Source of the DNA: an uncultured Myxococcales bacterium
GTDB lineage: Bacteria; Myxococcota_A; Bradymonadia; UBA4248
NCBI GenBank assembly: GCA_945875805.1
Contig: CAMCLY010000008.1
Coordinates: forward strand, 1-41,736
Length of the DNA stretch: 41,736 bases
Reading direction: 5' to 3'
Made by a program: the position numbers and the translations under genes. Shown here in pieces: positions 34,160 through 41,736 of this stretch. Numbering within the stretch: position 1 is the first letter of the stretch; the number at the start of each line of letters is the position of its first letter. Below the pieces are notes generated by a model. The model made no database searches and was not told the origin of the DNA. It worked only from the letters and a program-made list of their open reading frames with translations.

Positions 34160-34987
34160 ATGAACACCGAACACGACGAAAACCTCCCCGCCACACCACC
34201 AGACCCTCTCCTCGACGAGGAACCATCCCCACACGACACCACGCCCCTCCAGAATGATTCCTCCAATCCCGAACACGTCGACGCCATCCCTCAATCCCAG
34301 TCAAATCCCGACCGCGAAAAATACGAAGTCTCCGTGCGCCACTACGCGCAATACCACGCCCCACACGACGCCTATTCACCAGACGTCCAAAAAAGCATCC
34401 GCTATGCGGCACGCTCTCCCATGGGACGATTCCTGGCCGACTTTTTTCTCATCCTGACACGCCCCGGCACGTTCTGGCAAAACCAGGACAAACACCCAGC
34501 CACCCTTGGGCAGCTCTTCTTCCCACACCTCACCCTCCTCATCGCCCTGCGCACTCTGGCCACCACAGCCGGCTCTCTCATAAACTCCGAGGCCGTCGCC
34601 AAACAGGTACTCATCCAGTCCCTTAGCCAGGCCTTCCTCATCTTTGTATTGCTGGGACTGATGTCCCTCATCGTCATGGCGTCTTCCGGGCTCTCCGGGG
34701 CCAAGCTGAGTTTTGACCGCGCCACCCGGTTCGTCGGTTACAGCCTGACACCGATGTTCTTCGTCGGCATCATCGGCATCATTCCCCTTCCTTATATATC
34801 GACCATTTGCGACCTCCTCGCCATGCCCTGGGCTTTTGTCGTCATGGGCACGGGCATTCTGCCCTTTCTAAAGGTCGAAACGCCCCATGCCCCCACCCTG
34901 ACGGCACTCTTATGCGGACTCCTCCTCTGCCTGTGGGGCGGGCTGCCCATACTCATCCCAATCCTTTTGGGAATACTCCTTCCCTAG
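34160..34987 (+). CDS. Yip1-like multi-pass membrane protein
   Basis: The 275-residue protein has an acidic, Pro-rich and probably disordered N-terminus (residues 1-75), then an amphipathic stretch (MGRFLADFFLILTRPGTFWQ) and five hydrophobic helices typical of the bacterial Yip1/DUF1282-type domain, with FDRATRFVGYSLTPMFFVGI in the middle. Function of bacterial members is unknown. There is no strong ribosome binding site, and the gene begins 19 bases after the T-run of the preceding terminator. Confidence 0.75.
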   Translation: MNTEHDENLPATPPDPLLDEEPSPHDTTPLQNDSSNPEHVDAIPQSQSNPDREKYEVSVRHYAQYHAPHDAYSPDVQKSIRYAARSPMGRFLADFFLILTRPGTFWQNQDKHPATLGQLFFPHLTLLIALRTLATTAGSLINSEAVAKQVLIQSLSQAFLIFVLLGLMSLIVMASSGLSGAKLSFDRATRFVGYSLTPMFFVGIIGIIPLPYISTICDLLAMPWAFVVMGTGILPFLKVETPHAPTLTALLCGLLLCLWGGLPILIPILLGILLP

Positions 34988-34992
34988 TCTTT

Positions 34993-35070
34993 GGGTGGGG
35001 GAAGCAGTCGCCCCACGCCCCCCCAAGAATGCGCAAAGGGCACATGGCATTGCCATGTGCCCTTTGCGCA
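34993..35070. repeat. G-run hairpin and 19-bp perfect palindrome J
   Basis: A G-run (34997-35001) with C-runs (35011-35024) is followed by TGCGCAAAGGGCACATGGC (35030-35048) and its exact complement at 35052-35070 around an ATT loop. It is the inverted counterpart of palindrome A and its hairpin at 915-990. It lies between the convergent Yip1-like and amylase genes. Confidence 0.85.
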
Positions 35071-35199
35071 GTTCATGAGACAGTGAAGCTTGGTGCGTCG
35101 TTTTTTACCGGTTTTTTTGTTGGATTGAGCGACGACCATTTACGGTTGCCTAAACATGATTCCCCCGATCCGACTGGATGACGGGGGAAATCAATACCT

Positions 35200-38100
35200 C
35201 TACTTCACCTGATAGATCTGGAACTTGTTGCCACTGAGATCGAGGCTGCTTGTAGAAAGCTCCGTACCATCAAAAAGATTCTTCAGCGCATAAGTCTTCT
35301 TGAGATTACAAGTTCCAGGCTGCACATTATCCTTGGTCTTGAGGCCCACGCCGACGATGAGGGTTTCCCCATCATATTCGCGTTTATAGCACCATGTCGT
35401 ATTGGAAAGACTCAGCGTTTCAATAGAACCGCGCGAAAGCGCCTTGTGTTCACTACGCATGACCCCAAGATTCTTGACATAGTCGAGCATGGCGGCCTGC
35501 TGTTCATTCAACCCATCAAACTGCATCATGCGACGGTTGTCGGGATCGTTAGAACCTGGCATGCCATATTCGTCACCATAGTAAATGAGGGGAACGCCAG
35601 GACGGGTGAGAAGAATCGTCCAGGCCGCCATCATGCGGTTGTAGGCATCCCATGACGTCGGCGTGGGATTGTTGCCCCATTTGCCGGTGTTGTCTCCGTT
35701 GGCAACGGAAATCGCACGCGCCACGTCATGGTTGCCCATAAACGTGCCCATCAAATCCGACTTGAATGTAACGTTATAATTTGCGGCAAGATCGTACAAA
35801 CCATTGCCCGCAAGAACATTGCCAAGTTTATAGTAAAGCGGAAAATCGAACTGGGCGTGGAGCAAATCATCGCCAATATATTTATTCAGAAGACCGACGT
35901 CCCCCGTGAATGTTTCGCCAACCATATAAAACATAATGCCCGTGTTGGCAAAAAGGGCATCGGTGGCGGCACGCAAATCCTTGATGAACTGAATGGCAAT
36001 GTGTTTGACGGCATCTACACGGAAACCATCAACCCCGGTTTCCTTGATAAGCCACACGGCATGTTCCACCATCAACTTGCGGGCATCGGCATTGTTAAAA
36101 TTGATATCGGGCAAATCCGCCGAAAACCAACACGTTTCGGGGTTATTGTCCCAGTTGTTGTTGTTGTCGCACAGTTCGCCAGGCTGACCCGTGCCATTAA
36201 ACCAGTCCTTGTGTTTTGTATACATAGGACTGTCCTTGTGGACATGGTTGGCGGCAAAATCGACGAGCACACGGATTCCGCGTTTATGACATGCCTCAAC
36301 CAGAGCCTGAAGCTCCTCCATCGTACCAAAATGCGGCTCTATCGCCGTCAGCTTCACCCCTTTGGACTCTGCCGACGTGAACTCGGACTGATTGTTCGCC
36401 GTCATAAACGTCGTCACCGGCCAATAAGAATGGTAGGCCGAATAACTGTGCGTGTCACCATTGGATCCGTAGCTGATATCCTGAGTGTTCATCGACACCG
36501 ACGATATCCACAACGTGTTGACGCCAAGCGCCGTGAAATACCCCTCCTCGACTTTCTTTTTGAGACCGGCAAAATCACCGCCATACCAGTCTGCCGCCGC
36601 AGAATTAGACGTGACATTGGATTTTCTATCATTCGATGTGTCGCCATTATAAAAACGGTCGGTAAACGCAAAATATAACAAGGCATCATGCCAGTCGAAT
36701 GCTTTGTCTTCAACCCATACGGGCACATACAATTCCGACGTTTTCGAGCCATTTGTCGCCATCACGCGGTAATTATAACGGTTATTCTCGGACACCGTGT
36801 CCGTGACTTTTGTGCCGTCAAAAGACGCACTGCCACTCCCACCCTTGACTTCCGAAATCGACCACCCCGATTCCAGATTGACCGTGAACTCGATATTCTT
36901 GCCACTGACCGACGGCTTCCCGGCGAGGTTGATCCCTTCGTTGGACGTGACATCCCCGCCACCGCCACCGCCACCGCCACCACAGCTCAGGCTCCCAGAA
37001 CGCGTCCCTATCGTCATCCCACACGACGTGATCCGCGCATACGCATTGCCGTCCTGATCGTATTCACTCGTCGCCGGTTCGGCCTGATAACTGTTTTCGG
37101 CCCAGCCATTGATATAATATTTATAGGTATATTCAGATCCTTCCGTCCACTCCACTGTGATGGAATGCGAACCGTCGCCGTTCGACGTCATCTTGTAGGC
37201 CGGATCCGCCTCCTTCCAATCGTTAAACGAACCGATCAGATAAACGTCAAAATTTTCGACACCACAGGCCCCTGTGTTCGACCATTCGTTGAAATAATGG
37301 AACGTCGTGCGACATTTTCCATCATCGGGCTCATCGGGAATGTCTGGGTTGTCACCACAGCTCTTGTTGCCACTCCGCGTGCCAAAAGTCATATCACATG
37401 AAGTGATCCGCGCATACGCATTACCATCCGGATCGTATTCACTCGTCGACGGTTCGGCCTGATAACTGTTTTCACCCCAACCATCGATATAATATTTATA
37501 GGTATAATCAGAACCTTTTTTCAAATCGACTGTGATGGAGTGCGAACCGTCGCCGTTCGACGTCATCTTGTAGGCCGGATCCGCCTCTTTCCAATCGTTA
37601 AACGAGCCGATCAGATAAACATCAAAATCCGCCTCGCCACAGGCCCCCGTGTTCGACCATTCGTTATAATAATGAAACGTCGTCTTGCATGTGACTTCAT
37701 CGGGATTGTCTGGGACATCGGGATTGCCGCCACAACTCTTGCTGCCAGAACGCGTTCCAAACGTCAGCCCACACGCTTGGATGTTGGCCAAGGCATTGCC
37801 TTCCGAATCGCGATCGCTGGCCGCCGGTTCATCCTGGTAACTGTTTTCGGCCCAGCCGTTAATATAATATTTATAGGCATAGCCTTCGCCTTTTTTCAAA
37901 TCGACTGTGATGGAGTGCGAACCGTCGCCGTTCGACGTCATCTTGTAGGCCGGATCCGCCTCTTTCCAATCGTTAAACGAGCCGATCAGATAAACATCAA
38001 AATCCGCCTCGCCACAGGCCCCCGTACTCGACCATTCGTTAAAATAATGAAACGTCGTTTTGCATGTGGCATCCCCGGTATTTCCTGAATCCCCAGGTTC

Positions 38101-38313
38101 TTCTGCGTCCTTCTTTACACAAATTCCACTCTCGTTCTTCAAATACCCATCCGCACAAACGGTACAGGATTGATTCACATCATATTTATAACCCGTCTCG
38201 CACTGACACGCCCCACCATTGAGCGAGCCATGACCACAGTCAAATTCGCCGTTTGAGGAATCATCACATCCCCACACAAGAGCCATACACAGTAACAACG
38301 CTGCCTTTTTCAT
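35200..38313 (-). CDS. Alpha-amylase (GH13) lipoprotein with three starch-binding-like modules
   Basis: The ATG at 38313 (MKKAALLLCMALVWGC) has GGAGAG upstream and begins a lipoprotein signal peptide; the longer frame from 38388 would hide it. Order of parts: an EGF-like Cys-rich segment, three modules of about 95-120 residues (FDVYLIGSFNDWKEADPAYK in each) resembling the CBM48/AMPK-type glycogen-binding fold, a run of Gly near residue 443, a linker domain, and a GH13 catalytic domain from about 538. Catalytic residues are intact: Asp767 in DGFRVDAVKH, Glu800 in MVGETF and Asp863 in GNHDVA. It is likely tethered at the cell surface and degrades starch or glycogen. The three modules are nearly identical at the DNA level. 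Confidence 0.93.
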   Translation of the reverse strand: MKKAALLLCMALVWGCDDSSNGEFDCGHGSLNGGACQCETGYKYDVNQSCTVCADGYLKNESGICVKKDAEEPGDSGNTGDATCKTTFHYFNEWSSTGACGEADFDVYLIGSFNDWKEADPAYKMTSNGDGSHSITVDLKKGEGYAYKYYINGWAENSYQDEPAASDRDSEGNALANIQACGLTFGTRSGSKSCGGNPDVPDNPDEVTCKTTFHYYNEWSNTGACGEADFDVYLIGSFNDWKEADPAYKMTSNGDGSHSITVDLKKGSDYTYKYYIDGWGENSYQAEPSTSEYDPDGNAYARITSCDMTFGTRSGNKSCGDNPDIPDEPDDGKCRTTFHYFNEWSNTGACGVENFDVYLIGSFNDWKEADPAYKMTSNGDGSHSITVEWTEGSEYTYKYYINGWAENSYQAEPATSEYDQDGNAYARITSCGMTIGTRSGSLSCGGGGGGGGGDVTSNEGINLAGKPSVSGKNIEFTVNLESGWSISEVKGGSGSASFDGTKVTDTVSENNRYNYRVMATNGSKTSELYVPVWVEDKAFDWHDALLYFAFTDRFYNGDTSNDRKSNVTSNSAAADWYGGDFAGLKKKVEEGYFTALGVNTLWISSVSMNTQDISYGSNGDTHSYSAYHSYWPVTTFMTANNQSEFTSAESKGVKLTAIEPHFGTMEELQALVEACHKRGIRVLVDFAANHVHKDSPMYTKHKDWFNGTGQPGELCDNNNNWDNNPETCWFSADLPDINFNNADARKLMVEHAVWLIKETGVDGFRVDAVKHIAIQFIKDLRAATDALFANTGIMFYMVGETFTGDVGLLNKYIGDDLLHAQFDFPLYYKLGNVLAGNGLYDLAANYNVTFKSDLMGTFMGNHDVARAISVANGDNTGKWGNNPTPTSWDAYNRMMAAWTILLTRPGVPLIYYGDEYGMPGSNDPDNRRMMQFDGLNEQQAAMLDYVKNLGVMRSEHKALSRGSIETLSLSNTTWCYKREYDGETLIVGVGLKTKDNVQPGTCNLKKTYALKNLFDGTELSTSSLDLSGNKFQIYQVK
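36955..36986. repeat. Poly-glycine CCGCCA simple repeat in the amylase gene
   Basis: Repeats of ccgcca encode about nine Gly on the minus strand between the third module and the next domain. Units are codon multiples, so slippage would only change linker length. Confidence 0.7.
37120..38070 (-). repeat. Three near-identical copies of the starch-binding-module DNA
   Basis: Within the amylase gene the module DNA recurs around 37140-37320, 37510-37700 and 37890-38070, a period of about 360-380 bases. Long stretches (for example around 37530-37650 and 37905-38025) look almost unchanged, which points to recent duplication or gene conversion. Confidence 0.8.
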
Positions 38314-38656
38314 CACCTCTCTCCTCAATCTCGGGACATACGACTCACAGTCCCAAAAAACGCCGCAACTTCTAGCACAGAACACCATGTCACTGCAAAT
38401 GACGATTTCTGAAAAATCGCCACCTGCATGGTCAAAAAAGATTTGATTGGAATGAGAAACAAGTTAAACTTCATCTCGACTGATCAAACAGTCTTTCTTC
38501 AAGATGAATCTTTCAAGGTTGAATACAATTGCCAGATTTCGATGCCAAAGAACAAAAAACCAAGCAAAAAACAACAGCACAACAATAAAAAAGAAGCCGC
38601 CGTTTGTGTAAGTGCCTTCAAATCAAGATACTAAACAGTCTCTAAGCAGTTTGAGT

Positions 38657-38828
38657 CGGTGTCTGTGTGTGTCGGACGTGGAGTTGAAGCGGTTTGAGTG
38701 GGCGGCTGTGTGTGTCGGACGGGGAGTTGAAGCGGTTTGGGTGGGCGGCTGTGTGTGTCGGACGTGGAGTTGAAGCGGTTTGGGTGGGCGGCTGTGTGTG
38801 TCGGACGGGATGTTGAAGTTGTTTGAGA
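38657..38828. repeat. 43-bp tandem repeat, four copies
   Basis: The marker GTCGGAC occurs at 38671, 38714, 38757 and 38800, giving an exact 43-base period with a few substitutions, the last copy being the most diverged. It contains alternating TG stretches. 43 is not a multiple of three and no convincing gene runs through it. Palindrome L follows directly. The rest of 38314-39019 holds no gene I can support. Confidence 0.85.
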
Positions 38829-38833
38829 GGGCA

Positions 38834-38855
38834 GCCTATGGCTGCGCCATACGGC
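38834..38855. repeat. Palindromic repeat L, minimal CTAT/ATACG unit
   Basis: GCCTATGGC (38834-38842) pairs with GCCATACGGC (38846-38855) around a TGC loop with the single unpaired base after ATA. It is the shortest copy in the window. Confidence 0.75.
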
Positions 38856-39019
38856 ATGCCGTTCGGGCTATCGGCAGAACTTGACACTACACCTACGCCA
38901 CATGCCACAATCTATTGGTGCTTGAATGCAAGAAACAAATATGCTTAAATCAGTTTAGGTCTTTCATTGCTTTCCACATGGTGTGGCAAGTGATTGAACG
39001 TAGAAGAAGAAGAGATTAA

Positions 39020-39529
39020 ATGAGATATTCTACAAAAATGGCATCATGCCTGAAAATAGTATTGTTGGCGTCTCTTACTTTATTGTGCAATGCTTGTGTG
39101 CAAGAAACTAATGATTCTAATGTTTCCACAGGCTGTATAGATTATGACATTCTTTTGAATGTTGAACATGATTACAATGAACTCAATCAAGGATCAGATT
39201 ATAAATTTATAAATACGATTGATGAGTAAAACAATCTTGAACCTGCATTATTTAACATGCCAACTAATCGTTTATTAGAATTAAAAAGATCTCTTCAGTC
39301 ATTCGATTTTAATTCTAATCAAATTTTATACCTACAAACGATAGCTTCTTCTGGAAATCTTTCGTTTGTGATTGATGTGGCGTGCGATTCTTCAATTACT
39401 GCTTATATTGGCTGGTGTGAAGGACAAGGTGGTGATTCTGCATATCACAGCCATACAATGTTTATATCATTGCCAAAAGGAGATTATAAAGTGAGATTTG
39501 ATTCACCGCGTCAAATTGATTGCAAATAA
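39020..39529 (+). pseudogene. AT-rich lipoprotein gene split by an in-frame stop
   Basis: The first part (69 residues, stop TAA at 39227-39229) has a lipoprotein signal peptide with LLCNAC. Reading on in the same frame through that stop gives NNLEPALFN and then a second open stretch to 39529 (MPTNRLLELKRSLQSFDFNS, later DSAYHSHTMFISLPKGDYKV), so both belong to one gene of 169 codons interrupted by a nonsense codon. Composition is AT-rich against a GC-rich background, as in the gene at 17004, suggesting transfer. Function unknown. An ORF caller would report two pieces: 39020-39229 and 39257-39529. Confidence 0.65.
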
Positions 39530-39784
39530 ATACTTTAACAAGGTAAGTTGTAAACTCCTATTGGTCATTCACCCATTGTATGTATAGGATCTTGCTTCCC
39601 ATAGCCGGGCAGAGCGTGCTAATGTACGTGAACTCACGCGTATAGGTTTAATTTCGACACACGTATGACATCAACTCTTGGCATTTATAATTACCATATA
39701 TTTCAAATGTTAGCTGCTCACGTGATGAAAATGCGAACTTTATCCGCTTGGAGTTGCCATCAACCACTGCTGTCCCGCAACTTT
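39530..39784. other. AT-rich gap beside the IS4-type remnant, probably its terminal region
   Basis: No gene seen. The segment ends at the stop codon of the transposase remnant; ACTGCTGTCCCG near 39765 lies where such elements usually have their inverted repeat, but I could not find the partner repeat. Confidence 0.3.
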
Positions 39785-40209
39785 TCAGAACAGCGCAAGC
39801 TGAGGATTCACAATGGGTTCAGTCATCTTGGGCACGAGATAATCATTGAGAATTTCATTTGAGAACAAATTAATACGTATCCAATTTAAATTTTCACGCA
39901 TTGAATGAACGGTTTTGGATATGGATTGAATGACGGCTAAAATGAGATATAAACAAAGCGCGCCCCAGACCTGAATCATAACCGCATTTGCAGATGTACC
40001 AAGGAATGTCTTGATTTTTAGATTCTACTTAACCCATTTAAAAAATAGCTCAATCTGCCACCGTTCTTTATAAATGTCCGCGATAGTTTGCGCGGGTAGA
40101 TGCATTGCATTTGTTATGAAATGATATTCATTCTGGTCTTCTGGCGGTCAATTCCATGTCTCGGAAGAATTTTTGCCAATGTGTGAAAAACTGTTTTATA
40201 TTGTACCAT
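39785..40209 (-). pseudogene. IS4-family (DUF4372-type) transposase, internally deleted
   Basis: From 40209 the minus strand starts like family members (MVQYKTVFHTLAKILPRHGI), then after about 22 residues jumps, in another frame, to the C-terminal part: EYHFITNAMHLPAQTIADIY, KERWQIELFFKWVK, a stop TAG at 40025-40027 where relatives have Gln, NLKIKTFLGTSANAVMIQVW and the usual end PQLALF. The YKERWQIELFF block carries the last catalytic Glu of the DDE enzyme. Roughly 250 residues with the other catalytic residues are gone, so the copy cannot transpose on its own. Confidence 0.85.
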
Positions 40210-40276
40210 GGTTCGGAACTCCTTGCAAAAGGCGGTTTTTGCAGATTTCCTATTAGCAAGAAATCGGTTCCGAACC
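39785..40276 (-). mobile_element. Decayed IS4-type insertion sequence
   Basis: Spans the transposase remnant plus a palindromic upstream end: GGTTCGGAAC (40210-40219) and GGTTCCGAACC (40266-40276) flank an inner TGCAAAA / TTTTTGCA stem. Exact outer ends are not certain. Confidence 0.55.
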
Positions 40277-40463
40277 AACTATAAAGCCACATTTTTGTGT
40301 GACAGCAGTGTGAATATATCTGTAATGTTTATTTGAGTTGGTATAGAAGATGTGATGTGTAAATATGATATATTTAAAATATATATTCACTTTAGAAATA
40401 ATGAAGTCATGCCTCGACGGTGGTAGTGATGGCTGTCTGTTGGTGGAACACGGGAAGATACTT

Positions 40464-40546
40464 GGCGGCGGCGTATGCGCGCAGGTCGCAAGACCGAGCA
40501 CATAGCCGCCGCGCGCGGGCGTATTGGCCGGTGGCCGAAAGCCCGC
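40464..40546 (-). repeat. Two palindromic units M1 and M2 after the DUF4388-like gene
   Basis: M1 pairs GGCGGCGGCGTATG (40464-40477) with CATAGCCGCCGC (40501-40512); M2 pairs GCGGGCGTATTGGCC (40515-40529) with GGCCGAAAGCCCGC (40533-40546), a degenerate core. On the minus strand, in the direction of the gene that stops at 40583, M1 shows the CTAT ... ATACG order. No T-run follows. Confidence 0.75.
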
Positions 40547-40582
40547 GTCCCAGAGCCACAAAACATTGGTCACGGCCTGACG

Positions 40583-41736
40583 CTAGTCGGTGAGGTCGCA
40601 GAAGCCAAAGTAGAAGAGGCGGCAGAGGGTATCGGCGGCGTGTTTTATGCCGGTGGCGCGGAGGGATTCGAGGGATTTTGGGAATCTGAGTGCGGCCAGG
40701 AGTTCGAGTTCGTCGGAGGAGAGGGCGATATGGGCGTTGATTGGGGTACGATAGTTCCGGGTGACGAAAGAGGCGGAGGCAAAGATGGGCGGTGGGATTT
40801 CGACGTCGGCGCGAGTCCGGAACAGATCGAAAAGGATGGGGCCGAGCGGGATGAATTTGCATGGACGCAGTCGGACGATTTTGGCCCATTTGTCGGGGAG
40901 TCCTTCGTGGAGGGCGCATGGCTGACCGACGAGCTGAGCGATGCGTTCGACGCCCTGGCGAATGCGCTGTTCGCAGAGGGTTCCGGCCTGGCGTTCGGCA
41001 TGAAGGGTTTTGAAGGCGTGGGATAGGGGGAGGTTCTGTCGGACGAGATCGGTGAGTGCGTTTTTGTCGAGGTCGTCGGGCAATGTCTGTATGTATCGTT
41101 CGGCGCTTTCGACGACGCCTTTGTGTATCGACTCGAACCAAAAGGCGCGGGCGGACTCGAGGAAGAGGACGTGTTCGGTGTCGGCGCTTCTGAATGCCAG
41201 GGTGTATTTTTTGCGATGGAGGGTGGCCGAGGCAAGGATGTCCAGGAGGCACGGGAGCTGAAAGTCGTTGAATTCGCAGATCGGGGCGCCGAGCACGGCG
41301 GACTGGGTTGAGATGAGAATCGACGGGGACTGATGGGCGGGGGTGGGGTGAAGTGCGCTTTGAATGTGATTTGGTGAGACGAGGAGGGTGTTTTCCTCAT
41401 CCGGTTCGTCGTCGGGGAGATGGTCGGGGAGATGGTCGATGGAGGCCTCTAGAGCATCGAGGATGTCCTGTTCCTGACTTTTTGGGTGCGATCCGGCTTT
41501 TAGCGCGTGTGGCTCGGTGGCCGCGAGGCGGCTTGCTGGGGTCCGAACAGAGCCCGGGACGGGGTGGGATGGCGAGGAGACGGCGGGCCGTTTTCTTCGT
41601 CCGATGCGACTCTCTGATGGATCGGCGGTCTGGACGTCTGGCATGGCTGGGCGTGGGGCGCTGCTTTCGCGGTGGTGGGACGCGGTCTGGACGTCTGGCA
41701 TGGCTGGGCGTGGGGCGCTGCTTTCGCGGTGGTGGG
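40583..41736 (-). CDS. DUF4388-like protein, 5' end beyond window
   Basis: The frame is open to the right edge, so the true start lies outside. The first ~115 visible residues are Pro/Ser/Arg-rich and acidic, probably disordered, and begin with a 19-residue repeat (MPDVQTASHHRESSAPRPA) present nearly twice. From about residue 140 a folded region begins, QLPCLLDILASATLHRKKYT then LFLESARAFWFES, resembling DUF4388/PATAN domains that occur in signalling proteins of Myxococcota and other bacteria. The rest is mostly helical. No enzyme motif is seen. Confidence 0.6.
   Translation of the reverse strand, partial: HHRESSAPRPAMPDVQTASHHRESSAPRPAMPDVQTADPSESRIGRRKRPAVSSPSHPVPGSVRTPASRLAATEPHALKAGSHPKSQEQDILDALEASIDHLPDHLPDDEPDEENTLLVSPNHIQSALHPTPAHQSPSILISTQSAVLGAPICEFNDFQLPCLLDILASATLHRKKYTLAFRSADTEHVLFLESARAFWFESIHKGVVESAERYIQTLPDDLDKNALTDLVRQNLPLSHAFKTLHAERQAGTLCEQRIRQGVERIAQLVGQPCALHEGLPDKWAKIVRLRPCKFIPLGPILFDLFRTRADVEIPPPIFASASFVTRNYRTPINAHIALSSDELELLAALRFPKSLESLRATGIKHAADTLCRLFYFGFCDLTD
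41627..41736 (-). repeat. 57-bp in-frame tandem repeat at window edge
   Basis: The sequence from 41627 recurs from 41684 with an exact period of 57 bases (19 codons) and runs to the window end, so there may be more copies outside. It lengthens the disordered N-terminal region of the DUF4388-like protein without shifting the frame. Confidence 0.85.

Noticed and set aside
33234..34163. Plus-strand frame rich in Ser and Pro overlapping the GAF-like gene
   Set aside because: Frame shadow that also reads through the triple palindrome.
38428..38634. 68-codon plus-strand frame upstream of the amylase
   Set aside because: No ribosome binding site or known motif; Lys/Asn-rich end looks like chance reading of AT-rich DNA.
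38657..38828. CRISPR array
   Set aside because: Continuous 43-base tandem repeat without spacers and no cas gene nearby.

Overview
This window looks like a piece of chromosome from a GC-rich, Gram-negative bacterium with a lipoprotein-rich envelope, most likely a member of the Myxococcota or a related former delta-proteobacterial lineage. The clues are indirect: large secreted lipoproteins built from cysteine-rich and repeated modules, a CAP-domain protein with a MYXO-CTERM-like tail, an atypical sigma-54-type regulator, a class II ribonucleotide reductase and a DUF4388-like protein. No rRNA or tRNA gene was recognised, so the lineage is an inference.

Left part (1-11.9 kb): the 5' part of a frameshifted type I restriction methylase gene (hsdM) at the edge, a SagB-like nitroreductase lipoprotein, a small lipoprotein, a secreted CAP-domain protein, a PHP-like protein with an Arg/Asp-rich tail, the B12-dependent ribonucleotide reductase nrdJ, and an 1100-residue lipoprotein with four Cys-rich repeats, an IPT/TIG domain and six copies of an unrecognised Trp-Cys module. 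Centre-left (11.9-17.8 kb): a solitary PglX-type (BREX) adenine methyltransferase preceded by a 76-bp tandem array, a family 3 beta-N-acetylhexosaminidase (nagZ-like), the tail of a Rpn/PD-(D/E)XK nuclease gene, and an AT-rich lipoprotein gene with a probable frameshift on an A-run.

Centre (17.8-30.3 kb): a compact minus-strand run that reads phasin-like protein, AsmA-like/GT51 peptidoglycan glycosyltransferase, BtpA-family protein, queE, queD, GlmU-type nucleotidyltransferase. It is followed by a plus-strand uridine-phosphorylase-like gene, and then by a minus-strand group with sppA, a polysaccharide flippase and a sigma-54-type regulator carrying a six-cysteine insert in its receiver-like domain. 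Right part (30.3-41.7 kb): mraZ without a dcw cluster but with MraZ-box-like repeats, a GNAT acetyltransferase, a GAF-like protein, a Yip1-like membrane protein, a GH13 amylase lipoprotein with three starch-binding-like modules, a 43-bp tandem repeat, a nonsense-interrupted AT-rich lipoprotein gene, an internally deleted IS4-type transposase, and a partial DUF4388-like gene with an in-frame 57-bp repeat.

The most striking signal outside genes is a family of short palindromes in at least a dozen intergenic gaps, often directly behind stop codons. Each unit has the core CTAT ... ATACG: the TAT/ATA steps pair and one base in the 3' arm stays unpaired, while the arms outside and inside the core differ from copy to copy yet remain complementary. 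Units come singly or as two or three in tandem. Some end in a T-run like an intrinsic terminator; others are joined to a G-run/C-run hairpin followed by an A-run. This resembles a REP/BIME-type family and is the best candidate here for something undescribed.
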